From NCBI GenBank assembly GCA_902476645.1, contig CABSEG010000001.1:54550-118549 (forward strand): a stretch of DNA of 64,000 bases, given 5' to 3'. How positions within the stretch are numbered: the stretch's first letter is position 1; each line of letters starts with the position of its first letter. The translations under genes and the position numbers were made by a program. The notes beneath the pieces are model-generated. The model did no database searches and was not told the DNA's origin. It worked only from the letters and a program-made list of their open reading frames with translations. Origin of the DNA: an uncultured Lachnospiraceae bacterium. Lineage in GTDB: Bacteria; Bacillota; Clostridia; Lachnospirales; Lachnospiraceae. Positions 25,186-34,310 of this stretch are shown piece by piece.

Positions 25186-25688
25186 CCTTTCCCGTCCCTC
25201 CTTTTCTTATAAAAATGCAATACGATTTTTTCCAGATAACGCTTCAATACAATCTGTATTTCCTCCCTGGGATGGATGGGTTTAACTAGGATCGTCCTCA
25301 TCCCGGCTTTTTTGGCCCCGTAAATATCAGTAAAAATCTGATCTCCGATAAAGATGGCATTCTGCGTGGTACATCCCAGCATCTGCATGGCTTTTTTATA
25401 ATTACGCACAGAAGGTTTATGGGCATTCTCAATATACATGGCCTCCACCGCGTCCGCAAAGGGTTTTACCCGTTCCAGCTGATTATTGGAAATCACACAG
25501 TAACCAATCCCCAATTCTCTTAAATGGGCAAAGAATTTTTTCGCCTGCTCATCTGCAGGGGCGCCGTGGGGCACCAGCGTATTGTCGATGTCAAACAGCA
25601 CCCCCTTTAGCCCTTCCCTTTTTCTTTGCTCAAAATCAATACACGCAATCGAATCCAGATATTCATCCGGATAAAAACAAGTCAGCAT
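25182..25688 (-). CDS. YqeG family HAD phosphatase
   Basis: 168 aa from ATG 25688 (GGGAG 7 nt upstream; ATG 25694 would sit directly on the ribosome site). HAD motif I is LFDIDNTLVPH, motif II VISNN, motif III Lys in NAHKPSVRNYKKA, motif IV IFIGDQIFTDIYGAK. The family is implicated as phosphatidylglycerophosphate phosphatase in some lineages; the substrate here is not shown by sequence. Lies between the patatin and M24 genes in one operon. Confidence 0.87.
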   Translation of the reverse strand: MLTCFYPDEYLDSIACIDFEQRKREGLKGVLFDIDNTLVPHGAPADEQAKKFFAHLRELGIGYCVISNNQLERVKPFADAVEAMYIENAHKPSVRNYKKAMQMLGCTTQNAIFIGDQIFTDIYGAKKAGMRTILVKPIHPREEIQIVLKRYLEKIVLHFYKKRRDGKG

Positions 25689-25705
25689 ATTCATCTCCCG
25701 TCTCT

Positions 25706-26560
25706 CTACTTTTTTAGATAGTCCAGCAATGCCTCATACTGCAGATTCATCTGCTCATATCCATGCTTATAAAATGCCATTAAGGTCTCCGGATTCGTTT
25801 CCGTCCTGGAGACCGTGCGCACTTGGGGACGGATAACAAAAATTTTCCCCTCTTCCTCCCATTTTTCAATATAGGTCATGATCCGGTTATAATGATAGGG
25901 ACGAAGACAAACGGCCCTGGCAAGCTTCGGATACCTTCTCAAATAGGTTTTGTAAAAGGCAATGCCTTTTCTGGAAATGGTCTTACGATATCCCCTGTTT
26001 CTCGTCAGCACCAGCACATTTTTCCGAAATCCCTGTTGCATAGCATGAAGCAGAGGAATCGAATCTGCCACACCTCCGTCCAGATATGGGATCCCATCAA
26101 TGAAAACCATAGGCGATAGCACAGGAATACTGCTGGAAGCACGACATATACGCATCAGTCTTGTCCGGTTGCTTTTTTCCTGCAAATATTCTGCCTGACC
26201 CGTCAGGCAGTTGGTTACCACAATCTCACAGGTCATGTCCGATTCAAAAAAGGTGGTATAATCAAAAGGATGTTTCTCATTGGGATCAATCTCAAAAAGC
26301 AGATCCATATCAAACAGACTTTTGTTTCTGACCGCCTTTTTCAGGTTGATCAGCTTTCCATCCTCTTTGCCGGTACGGATGACGCAGTCCCTTGTCCTGC
26401 CGGGCTGCCTTGATACATAATCCACCGCATTGCAGGATCCCGCAGAGACTCCAATCACATGGGGCAGATAAAGCCCCTGCTCCATCAGATAGTCCAGCAC
26501 CCCGGAGGAGAAAACCCCTCTCACGGCGCCCCCCTCTAATATCATAGCTGCTTGTTTCAT
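25706..26560 (-). CDS. Patatin-like phospholipase
   Basis: 284 aa from ATG 26560 (GGAGGAAAC directly upstream). Ser-Asp dyad lipid hydrolase: oxyanion loop EGGAVRGVFSSGVLD, nucleophile Ser in GVSAGSCNAV (GxSxG) and the catalytic Asp in YLDGGVADSIP. Similar to the YjjU/RssA group of bacterial patatins. No signal peptide, so it acts from the cytoplasm. Follows polC by about 60 nt. Confidence 0.88.
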   Translation of the reverse strand: MKQAAMILEGGAVRGVFSSGVLDYLMEQGLYLPHVIGVSAGSCNAVDYVSRQPGRTRDCVIRTGKEDGKLINLKKAVRNKSLFDMDLLFEIDPNEKHPFDYTTFFESDMTCEIVVTNCLTGQAEYLQEKSNRTRLMRICRASSSIPVLSPMVFIDGIPYLDGGVADSIPLLHAMQQGFRKNVLVLTRNRGYRKTISRKGIAFYKTYLRRYPKLARAVCLRPYHYNRIMTYIEKWEEEGKIFVIRPQVRTVSRTETNPETLMAFYKHGYEQMNLQYEALLDYLKK

Positions 26561-26620
26561 GTTTCCTCCAATCTCATGTTCTTTCATTCTCTGTAACAAT
26601 GGGCCAAATATTCCTCCCTC

Positions 26621-28267
26621 TTACAGATCAAATAATGAAAGCTGGTTCGACTCCGGCAGGTCTCCTAAAAGTCCCAGATCTCCCATCAAATCGATCACAG
26701 TTTTGCTGACTTTCGTCCGCTCCCGAAAATCATCCTTAGACAGGAAAGGTCCCTCTTTGGCTGCCTCCACCACAGCTTCCGCCGCCTTATCTCCAAGCCC
26801 CTCGATACTGCTTAAGGAGGGCATCAGCTTTCCATCGATAATCCGAAAACGGCTGGCCTCTGCCTGATAAAGATCCAGTGGCATAAACTGAAAGCCTCTG
26901 GCATACATTTCCCGCACGATTTTCATATCCTTTAACGTGTCCTGATCCTTGTTGGTCAGGGAGTCCCCGCGCTTTTGATACTGGTCCATATAGTAATTCA
27001 GCTTCTCAGGCCCCTGGCACATCAGCTCATAGCTAAAGGCGGATGCGCGAATGCTGAAATAGGCGGCATAGTAAGCTAATGGATAAAACACCTTACAGTA
27101 AGCAATCCGATATGCCATCATAACATAAGCCGCCGCATGGGCCTTGGGAAACATATACTGTATTTTTTTGCAGGACCAGATATACCAATCCGGAACTCCG
27201 TGTTTTTTCATTTCCTCCTCCCACTCTGGTTTTAACCCTTTTCCCTTTCGAACGCTTTCCATAATCGTAAAGGAAAGTTCACTCTCCAGTCCCATATTAA
27301 TCAGGTAGGTCATAATATCATCACGGGTACAGATGGCCGTGGAAATAGTAGCCTTGCCCTCCTGTATCAGCGTTTGGGCATTGCCAAGCCAAACATCCGT
27401 CCCGTGGGACAATCCGGAAATACGTACCAGGTCGGAAAAGGTTTTCGGCTTTGTATCCACCAACATCTGGATTACAAATTCCGTTCCAAATTCCGGGATA
27501 CCCAAAGCCCCCAGAGGGCAGCCTCCGATCTGATCCGGCGTGATACCAAGAGCCTGGGTGCTGGTAAACAAAGACATGACCTCCTGGTCATCTAAGGGAA
27601 TCTTCTTCGCGTCCAATCCGGTCAGATCCTCTAACATTCGAATCATGGTGGGATCATCGTGTCCCAGAATATCCAGCTTCAACAAGTTGTGGTCAATGGA
27701 ATGGTAATCAAAGTGGGTGGTGATGATGTCGGTTGTCTGGTCGTTGGCTGGGTGCTGTACCGGCGTAAAAGAATAGATCTCCTCCCCGTGGGGCAGAACA
27801 ATGATTCCTCCCGGATGCTGGCCCGTGGTTCTTCTCACGCCTACGCAGCCCTTTACAATCCGATTAATCTCGCAGGTTCTCTTGCGTTCCCCACGCTCTT
27901 CGTAATAGTTCTTCACATATCCAAAGGCGGTCTTTTCTGCCAGAGTACCAATGGTACCTGCCCGGAAGGTTTGCCCTTTTCCAAAGATCACTTCCGTATA
28001 CCGATGGGCATTTCCCTGATAGTCTCCGGAGAAATTCAGGTCAATATCCGGCTCCTTGTTCCCCTTAAAGCCTAGGAATGTCTCAAAAGGAATATCAAAT
28101 CCTTCCTTCACCAGCATCTCGCCGCAGTTTGGGCAAACCTTATCAGGCATGTCGCAGCCTGCTCCTCCCACATAGGGCTTCACCGCCTCAGAATCAAAAT
28201 CGCTGTAATGGCAGGATCTGCAATAATAATGGGGCCGCAGAGGATTAACTTCCGTGATCCCAGCCAT
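26621..28267 (-). CDS. polC: DNA polymerase III PolC, C-terminal part (broken gene)
   Basis: 548 aa from MAGITEVNPLRPHYYC to the end of PolC. Holds the polymerase active-site region (EPDIDLNFSGDYQGNAHRYTEV), the fingers and a C-terminal helix-hairpin-helix region (LSSIEGLGDKAAEAVVEAA). It continues the protein encoded at 28273-31077 but in a different frame and after loss of about six residues: the family reads LVGSRGSVGSSFVATMAG, and here LVG is followed by a two-base remnant and then SSFVATMAG. The ATG at 28267 is an internal Met with no ribosome site, so this part would not be made separately. Confidence 0.85.
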   Translation of the reverse strand: MAGITEVNPLRPHYYCRSCHYSDFDSEAVKPYVGGAGCDMPDKVCPNCGEMLVKEGFDIPFETFLGFKGNKEPDIDLNFSGDYQGNAHRYTEVIFGKGQTFRAGTIGTLAEKTAFGYVKNYYEERGERKRTCEINRIVKGCVGVRRTTGQHPGGIIVLPHGEEIYSFTPVQHPANDQTTDIITTHFDYHSIDHNLLKLDILGHDDPTMIRMLEDLTGLDAKKIPLDDQEVMSLFTSTQALGITPDQIGGCPLGALGIPEFGTEFVIQMLVDTKPKTFSDLVRISGLSHGTDVWLGNAQTLIQEGKATISTAICTRDDIMTYLINMGLESELSFTIMESVRKGKGLKPEWEEEMKKHGVPDWYIWSCKKIQYMFPKAHAAAYVMMAYRIAYCKVFYPLAYYAAYFSIRASAFSYELMCQGPEKLNYYMDQYQKRGDSLTNKDQDTLKDMKIVREMYARGFQFMPLDLYQAEASRFRIIDGKLMPSLSSIEGLGDKAAEAVVEAAKEGPFLSKDDFRERTKVSKTVIDLMGDLGLLGDLPESNQLSLFDL

Positions 28268-28272
28268 CGTGG

Positions 28273-31077
28273 CTACAAAGGAGGAAACCCTACCAGATAC
28301 CCGTCCTCATTGGACTTCCATACCAGCTTCTGGGCGATAATATACATCACGGCAAACCCGTTAGAGATAATCGAATGCAATTCCCTCTCCAATCGCTCTT
28401 CCACTACTTGAGGAAGAGACTCCCCATAGATTTCATGGGCCCTGTTATAACAAATATTGCGCAGAGTCTGGTCTGAATTTTCAATGACGGGCGGACACTT
28501 ATCCGGCCTCACCGGAGAAATCTTCTCGCACATATCCGCAATCCGGTTGGTGTTTGTGATGACCACTTCCTCTGCCTTCTCGCTTCCCAGATAGGAAAAT
28601 TCCTGAAGCATTTCCTCCGTGGTGCGAAGATACAAGGGAGCCTGATCATCTGCATCGCCAAATCCCTTACCGGCCATGATAATCCTGCGGTAGACCTCAT
28701 CCTGGGGATCCAGAAAATGCACATCACAGGTGGCCACCACTGGTTTATGAAATTGATCCCCTAATTTCACGATTTTTTTGTTGATCTCCATGAGTTCTTC
28801 CTTGCTGGAAATCTCCACCTTATCACTGCGTATCATAAACTCATTGTTTCCCAAAGGCTGTATTTCCAGATAATCGTAAAACTCCACCAGTCTGGCAATC
28901 TCCTTTTCCGAACGTCCGTTTAAGATCGCCTGGTACAATTCCCCGGCCTCACAGGCCGAACCGATCAACAATCCTTCCCTGTTTTCCAGGAAGACACTCT
29001 TTGGTATCAGAGGCCTCCTGTGATAGTAATCCAGATGGGAAAAAGAAACCAGGCGGTATAAATTTACCCTTCCCACATCATTGGTAGCCAAGATAATGGC
29101 ATGGTGCGAGGGCAGCTTCTTGGCCTGCTCCTTAGACAAACGCCCCAGGGCATTGACCTCATCCAGAGTATAGGCTTCTCTCTCCTTTAGCATCCCCACA
29201 AATTTAACAAAAATCTCCGCCGTACATCCTGCGTCATCTACCGCTCTGTGGTGATTTTCCAGGGACACGCCTAAGGCCTTAGCCACAGTGTCCAACTTAA
29301 ACCGGTTTAACTGGGGCAGCAGCACCCTAGCCAGGGCCACGGTATCCACGGAAGTAAATTCCCGCTCAATCTGCTGTCTTTTGCAATTTTCTTCAATAAA
29401 GCTCATATCGAAACCCGCATTGTGGGCCACCATGACGGCCCCCTTACAAAACTCCAGAAATCTGGGCAGCGCCTCCTCTATGGGGGGAGCCTCCAAAACC
29501 ATATTGTCATTGATTCCGGTCAGTTCTTCAATACGGAAAGGAATGGGAACCTGGGGATTGACAAAAGTGGAAAACCGCTCAGTTATCACTCCGTTCTCCA
29601 CTTTTACCGCCCCGATCTCAATAATCCGGTTTACAGAAGGGCTAAAGCCGGTGGTCTCCAGGTCAAACACCACATAGGTTTCCTCCAGTCCCTGATTTTG
29701 GGAATTGGTCACCAGATCCTTTAAGTCATCTACCAAATAGGCTTCCACACCGTAGATGATTTTAAAATCACTTCCTTTCGGGAGCGCATGGCTGGCCTCC
29801 GTAAACGCTTGCACCACCCCATGATCGGTGATAGCTATGGCCTGGTGCCCCCAGGAGATGGCCCTCTTGACAATATCTTTTACATCGCTGACTCCATCCA
29901 TATCACTCATCTTAGTATGGCAGTGAAGCTCCACCCTCTTTTGGGGGTACGTGTCCGCTCGCATCGACCGGAAATCCGGGATTTTTTTGATCCCCACCAC
30001 AGAGGCAATCGTTAACTGCCCGTCAAATTTGTCCACCGTGGTGACACCTTTTAGCTTCAGAAAGGCTCCCTTTTTCACTCCTTCCAGGATTTCAGGCACC
30101 TGATCGTTTCTGGCAAACATTTTTACAACAATCGTATCGGTAAAATCGGTAACCTCAAGGATCAGGATTGTCTTCTCGTTCCGAATCTGGCGGGTATCCA
30201 GGTTCTGAATTTGCCCCCGGATCACCACTTCTCCCATTTCTCCCTGAATCTGCTCCAGCGGAATGGCTTCTTCCCCAAAATCTCTGCCGTACACCACATC
30301 CGGGTTATCTGATCTGCGGATACTTCCGCGGTATTCTCCTCCCCCTCTTTTCGGCTCTCTCTTTCCTGGCCCTGCACTTCCTGTAGATTTTTGCGCTTTG
30401 GAATCCACTTCCTTTTTCTTATCCGCAGGATGGTTCTGCTTTTTCCCGGCAGGTATGGAAGGAGAATTCTGTGACTCCTCCGGATTCTCATGAGATGCCT
30501 CCAGGCGCTCCATGACAGCCTCCACCTCCTGGCGAATGCGAAGCGCCCCATTCTTCCTGGCCTTGCTTTCCACAGGCTCTACCATCTCTGTTTCAATTTT
30601 CAGAGACATACCGCAGCGTTCACAAAAAATCTTCTCAAGCACCCGGATCAGCTCTTCTTCCTTATCTTCTGCCACCACCGACTGCTCCAGGGTCAGCTTC
30701 ATCGTATCTTCGGCCAGAAACGTACAGGATGCTTTCCGAAACATATTGTATTCAAAAATACTATAATCCTTTAGCTCCATCAGAATACTGTCCCGGTACA
30801 CATCCATCAGCTTTTGCGGAGTATACTGTCTGGAAAGGCGAAATTTTTCAATAATCTTCACCATGAGAGGATAATCCTCAAAAAACTGTTCTTTAATGGC
30901 TCGTTCCACCAGATAAATATATTTTTTATGAATCAGTTTTTCACTGGAAAGATATACCCGCATGGAATCTCTCGCGGAGGTCATGGTAACTCTGGCGATC
31001 TTGGCCTGCTCAAACAGTGGGTGGATGGCACCCTCCAGCTGCAAGTCCGGAAATACGTCAAAAAATCCTTTTTCCAT
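28273..31077 (-). CDS. polC: DNA polymerase III PolC, N-terminal part (broken gene)
   Basis: 934 aa from ATG 31077 (TTGGAG upstream, overlapping the ispG end by 20 nt). Replicative polymerase of Bacillota. Order: N-terminal domain, charged linker, OB fold (VVIRGQIQNLDTRQIRNEKTI), PHP domain (VELHCHTKMSDMDGV...AITDHG), inserted DEDDh 3'-5' exonuclease (VVFDLETTGF...HHRAVDDAG) and the start of the polymerase domain, ending ...SNEDGYLVG then out of frame (FPPL-stop). The continuation is at 26621-28267. PolC is normally essential, so either an error or an unusual state is implied. Confidence 0.85.
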   Translation of the reverse strand: MEKGFFDVFPDLQLEGAIHPLFEQAKIARVTMTSARDSMRVYLSSEKLIHKKYIYLVERAIKEQFFEDYPLMVKIIEKFRLSRQYTPQKLMDVYRDSILMELKDYSIFEYNMFRKASCTFLAEDTMKLTLEQSVVAEDKEEELIRVLEKIFCERCGMSLKIETEMVEPVESKARKNGALRIRQEVEAVMERLEASHENPEESQNSPSIPAGKKQNHPADKKKEVDSKAQKSTGSAGPGKREPKRGGGEYRGSIRRSDNPDVVYGRDFGEEAIPLEQIQGEMGEVVIRGQIQNLDTRQIRNEKTILILEVTDFTDTIVVKMFARNDQVPEILEGVKKGAFLKLKGVTTVDKFDGQLTIASVVGIKKIPDFRSMRADTYPQKRVELHCHTKMSDMDGVSDVKDIVKRAISWGHQAIAITDHGVVQAFTEASHALPKGSDFKIIYGVEAYLVDDLKDLVTNSQNQGLEETYVVFDLETTGFSPSVNRIIEIGAVKVENGVITERFSTFVNPQVPIPFRIEELTGINDNMVLEAPPIEEALPRFLEFCKGAVMVAHNAGFDMSFIEENCKRQQIEREFTSVDTVALARVLLPQLNRFKLDTVAKALGVSLENHHRAVDDAGCTAEIFVKFVGMLKEREAYTLDEVNALGRLSKEQAKKLPSHHAIILATNDVGRVNLYRLVSFSHLDYYHRRPLIPKSVFLENREGLLIGSACEAGELYQAILNGRSEKEIARLVEFYDYLEIQPLGNNEFMIRSDKVEISSKEELMEINKKIVKLGDQFHKPVVATCDVHFLDPQDEVYRRIIMAGKGFGDADDQAPLYLRTTEEMLQEFSYLGSEKAEEVVITNTNRIADMCEKISPVRPDKCPPVIENSDQTLRNICYNRAHEIYGESLPQVVEERLERELHSIISNGFAVMYIIAQKLVWKSNEDGYLVGFPPL

Positions 31078-32134
31078 TCGATTCACTCCAATGCAAAAGC
31101 TCCCGGCGCAGGGCGTCCAGCAATTCATCTTCGGGAAGCTTCCGGATGACCTCTCCCTTTTTGATCAAAAGTCCCTCGCCTTTGCCTCCGGCAATTCCAA
31201 TGTCAGCTTCCCTCGCCTCTCCTGGTCCATTTACCACGCATCCCATGACAGCCACTTTCAAATCCAATGGAATATCTTCCACCATGTCCTCCACCCGATT
31301 GGCCAAACCAATCAAGTCAATCTGGGTACGCCCACAGGTGGGGCAGGATACCACTTCAATCCCGCCTTTTCTCAGTCCCAGCGTCTTTAAAATCAGCTTT
31401 GCAGATTTAATCTCCTGCACCGGATCCCCAGTCAGAGATACCCGAATGGTATCTCCGATCCCCTCTGAGAGAATGATTCCCAAACCAACAGCAGACTTGA
31501 TGTTTCCGGAAAGCAGGGTTCCCGCCTCGGTAATGCCCACATGAAGGGGATGGATCGTCTCTTTGGCTATGAGCCTGTGAGCCTTGGCGCACATCATCAC
31601 GTCTGAGGATTTGATGCTGATCACCAGATTATCATATCCCATATCCTCTATCATCTTTACCTTATCCAGGGCGCTTTCCACCAGCCCCTCCGCTGTCACC
31701 CCGCGATACTTTTCCACCAGGGCCTTTTCCAGGGAGCCGCTGTTGACCCCCACCCGAATAGGAATTCTTCGTTCCTTGGCCACATCTACCACCGCCTTGA
31801 CCCGGGTTTTGTCTCCAATATTTCCTGGATTGATCCGGATTTTATCTGCTCCGTTTTCCATGGCTGCAATGGCAAGCCGATAGTCAAAATGAATATCTGC
31901 CACCAGGGGAATTGAAATCTGCTTTTTGATCTCACTCAAAGCCCTGGCTGCCTCCATGGTAGGTACCGCGCTCCTGATGATGTCGCATCCGGCGGCTTCC
32001 AGTCGATGGATCTGCTCCACTGTAGCTTTTACATCCTCGGTCTTTGTGTTGGTCATAGACTGGATCAGGATGGGATTCCCACCTCCGATCACCCGATCTC
32101 CAATGGTAACTGCTTTCGTCTGTTCCCGATACAT
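31058..32134 (-). CDS. ispG: 4-hydroxy-3-methylbut-2-en-1-yl diphosphate synthase
   Basis: 358 aa from ATG 32134 (GGAG 9 nt upstream). Fe-S enzyme of the MEP isoprenoid pathway converting MEcPP to HMBPP. N-terminal TIM barrel (VGGGNPILIQSMTNTKTEDV; RINPGNIG) and C-terminal cluster domain with CPTCGRT and VMGCVVNGPGEA, supplying the three 4Fe-4S cysteines and the conserved Glu. Heads the ispG-polC-patatin-yqeG-M24 gene string. Confidence 0.96.
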   Translation of the reverse strand: MYREQTKAVTIGDRVIGGGNPILIQSMTNTKTEDVKATVEQIHRLEAAGCDIIRSAVPTMEAARALSEIKKQISIPLVADIHFDYRLAIAAMENGADKIRINPGNIGDKTRVKAVVDVAKERRIPIRVGVNSGSLEKALVEKYRGVTAEGLVESALDKVKMIEDMGYDNLVISIKSSDVMMCAKAHRLIAKETIHPLHVGITEAGTLLSGNIKSAVGLGIILSEGIGDTIRVSLTGDPVQEIKSAKLILKTLGLRKGGIEVVSCPTCGRTQIDLIGLANRVEDMVEDIPLDLKVAVMGCVVNGPGEAREADIGIAGGKGEGLLIKKGEVIRKLPEDELLDALRRELLHWSESNGKRIF

Positions 32135-32177
32135 CCTTCCACGCTCCTTTTCCCGTATCCTTTCGCATTCTGCGCCC

Positions 32178-32207
32178 ATTCTATCACAAAACAGCGGCCC
32201 GAGTCAA
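32178..32207 (-). promoter_or_regulatory. Promoter of the ispG-polC unit
   Basis: Minus strand TTGACT (32202-32207), 18-nt spacer, TAGAAT (32178-32183), about 44 nt before the ispG ATG. Confidence 0.6.
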
Positions 32208-32276
32208 AACATTGCAGCGAGCCGTTCTGGAGCTAGTATACCACGTCCCCCATATTTGGAACAGTGGTTTTAGCAA

Positions 32277-32321
32277 AAAGACAGAGACAGTGCCCTCTCC
32301 CAAAACACTGTCTCCGTCTTT
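32277..32321 (-). terminator. Terminator after ilvE
   Basis: 16-bp stem AAAGACxGAGACAGTG / CACTGTCTCxGTCTTT (one G-T pair), 13-nt loop, then CTTTTTGC on the minus strand. Confidence 0.85.
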
Positions 32322-32337
32322 CCTTTTCTATCTTACA

Positions 32338-33405
32338 TTATACTTCCACGGTCCATCCATGGGTATCTTTGATTTTACCGAGCTGAATCCCGGTCACCGT
32401 ATCATATAGCCTCTGGCTCACCGGACCGATGCCCCCATCTCCAATTTCAAAAATATTGTTCTCATATCGCAGGTGTCCCACAGGAGAAATCACAGCAGCT
32501 GTTCCGGTTCCCCACACTTCTTCCAAACTCTTGTCTTTAGCAGCTGTCTCCAGCTCTTCGACGGAAATTCGTCTCTCTTCCACCTTCAGGCCCCATTCCT
32601 TACACAGATGGATGCAGGTATCCCTCGTAACTCCTGGCAGAATACTGCCGTTTAACATGGGCGTTACCACGGTTCCCTTGATCTTAAAGAAGATGTTCAT
32701 GGCGCCCACTTCTTCAATGTACTTTCTCTCCACTCCATCCAGCCAGAGCACCTGAGAGTATCCTTCCTCATGGGCTTTCATCTGAGCTGCCAGAGAGGCC
32801 ACATAGTTGCCCCCTGTCTTGGCCTCACCGATACCGCCTCTCACGGCACGCACATACTCGTCCTCAATCCAAATCTTCACCGGATCCAGACCCTCCGGAT
32901 AGTAGGGTCCCACCGGGGACAAAATAATGATAAACTTATAGGTATCCGACGGGCGAACTCCTAAAAATGGGTCTGTCGCTATAACAAAGGGACGAATATA
33001 CAGGGAAGTTCCCGGCTTCGTGGGGATCCAGGCCTGATCAACTCTCACCAGTGTCTTGATTCCCTCCAGGAAATCATCTTCCGGAATGGGGGGAATCACC
33101 AGTCTGCGGTTGGAGTTGTTGGCTCGCTCAATATTTTTATCCGGGCGGAATAAAAGAATTCTTCCATCCTCTGCCTTATATGCCTTTAATCCCTCAAACA
33201 TTTCCTGTCCATAATGAAATACCGTAGCGGAGGGCTCCAGGCTGATGGGACCATAGGGAAGGATCTGGGGATCATGCCAGCCCTTATTTGTCTCATACTC
33301 CATCACATACATATGATCCGTAAAAATCGTCCCAAACACCAGGGGATCGTCAGGACCTGGCAATGGTTTCGGATTTGTGGTTTTTTGGATCTTAATTTCT
33401 TGCAT
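32338..33405 (-). CDS. ilvE: Branched-chain amino acid aminotransferase
   Basis: 355 aa from ATG 33405 (GAAGGAAGG 9 nt upstream; ATG 33411 or 33414 also possible). PLP fold-type IV enzyme making Leu, Ile and Val from 2-oxo acids. PLP Lys is in IGEAKTGGNYVASL; other signatures are QEMFEGLKAY, the RVDQAW segment, the EEVGAMNIFF loop and ILPGVTRDTCIHL. Length and motifs match the eukaryote-like/class II BCAT group. Monocistronic. Confidence 0.95.
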   Translation of the reverse strand: MQEIKIQKTTNPKPLPGPDDPLVFGTIFTDHMYVMEYETNKGWHDPQILPYGPISLEPSATVFHYGQEMFEGLKAYKAEDGRILLFRPDKNIERANNSNRRLVIPPIPEDDFLEGIKTLVRVDQAWIPTKPGTSLYIRPFVIATDPFLGVRPSDTYKFIIILSPVGPYYPEGLDPVKIWIEDEYVRAVRGGIGEAKTGGNYVASLAAQMKAHEEGYSQVLWLDGVERKYIEEVGAMNIFFKIKGTVVTPMLNGSILPGVTRDTCIHLCKEWGLKVEERRISVEELETAAKDKSLEEVWGTGTAAVISPVGHLRYENNIFEIGDGGIGPVSQRLYDTVTGIQLGKIKDTHGWTVEV

Positions 33406-33500
33406 TTTCATCATCCTTCCTTCGTTCTGTCGCATGATACCTGTGGATTGCCAACTTCCGTGTATCTAAGCCTCCCCGGTACCACCGCATTTCTTTCTCA

Positions 33501-33529
33501 ATTATTATACTTTTCCATGCTAATGTCAA
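33501..33529 (-). promoter_or_regulatory. Promoter of ilvE
   Basis: Minus strand TTGACA (33524-33529), 17-nt spacer, AATAAT (33501-33506); an overlapping TATAAT lies at 14 nt. The leader is about 90 nt, too short for a T-box. Confidence 0.6.
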
Positions 33530-33545
33530 GAAATTTGAAAAAAAA

Positions 33546-34109
33546 CTAAAAATTTTGCCGCTCTGAGTTCTCTGCTTTCTGAAGCTTCTGAATCATCTCA
33601 CTGCAAATTTCATCCAGTCCCTTATCATCTGTCTTGATCACCAGGTCAGCCGCCGCCTGATATTTTGCACTGCGCTTTTCCATCAGTTCTTCGATAAATT
33701 CCACACTCATATTTTGATTTAGAATAGGACGTTGTGTGCTGTCTTTCACCCTCTCATAAATAGTCTCAGGTCTGGCGGTGAGCAACACCACTCGACCGCT
33801 CTTTTTCATGATATCCACATTTTCCTGTCGCATGGGCACACCTCCGCCGCAGGAAATCACGGCAGCTTCCTGATGCTGCAATTCTCTTAAAAGTCTGGTT
33901 TCCAGATTCCGAAAATACGCTTCTCCGTACTTGTCAAAAATCTCTGTGATGGGCATGTGCTGCTGCTGCACAATCTGCTCATCCATTTCCATTCTCTCCC
34001 GTCCAAGTCTTTTGGACAGTGCTTCTGCCACGCTGCTCTTTCCGGAACCCATAAAACCGATCAAAAAAATATGCCGAGGGCTTTCCCACTCTTTTGATAT
34101 ACTTTCCAT
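33546..34109 (-). CDS. aroK: Shikimate kinase
   Basis: 187 aa from ATG 34109 (GGAAAGG 7 nt upstream). Phosphorylates shikimate at O3. Walker A GFMGSGKSS, shikimate-site DEQIV and FRNLETRLL, the SCGGGVPM loop and the Arg in the lid (DSTQRPIL). The leader contains a GGGCCT/AGGCCC hairpin at 34143-34159. Transcribed divergently from aroE, so two steps of chorismate synthesis face each other across 200 bp. Confidence 0.93.
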   Translation of the reverse strand: MESISKEWESPRHIFLIGFMGSGKSSVAEALSKRLGRERMEMDEQIVQQQHMPITEIFDKYGEAYFRNLETRLLRELQHQEAAVISCGGGVPMRQENVDIMKKSGRVVLLTARPETIYERVKDSTQRPILNQNMSVEFIEELMEKRSAKYQAAADLVIKTDDKGLDEICSEMIQKLQKAENSERQNF

Positions 34110-34172
34110 ATAAATACCTTTCCTTTCCAACTCTTTGTGCACAGGGCCTGTCTGAGGCCCATGATTTCCGCT

Positions 34173-34201
34173 ATTATAACACGTGTATCATAAGATTACA
34201 A
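34173..34201 (-). promoter_or_regulatory. Promoter of aroK
   Basis: Minus strand TTGTAA (34196-34201), 17-nt spacer, TATAAT (34173-34178). Confidence 0.65.
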
Positions 34202-34222
34202 TTCTTCCTCCAACAGCGCTCA

Positions 34223-34251
34223 TTGACAACCTTACATAAATCGTATACTAT
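34223..34251 (+). promoter_or_regulatory. Promoter of aroE
   Basis: TTGACA (34223-34228), 17-nt spacer, TACTAT (34246-34251), about 60 nt before the aroE ATG. Confidence 0.65.
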
Positions 34252-34310
34252 GAAACCAGATTTTAACAGCTTTCATTAGCTGTATCTTTTACAAAGAAAG
34301 GAAGAGGAAC

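Noticed and set aside
32210..32260. Second promoter-like TATACT before ispG
   Set aside because: Spacing to the nearest -35-like hexamer is only about 15 nt; the TTGACT-18-TAGAAT pair nearer the gene is better.
33480..33500. GGTGGTACCG before ilvE, resembling the T-box antiterminator core
   Set aside because: Only about 90 nt separate the promoter from the start codon, leaving no room for stem I, and no specifier loop or terminator pair is visible; the match is a chance GGTACC palindrome.
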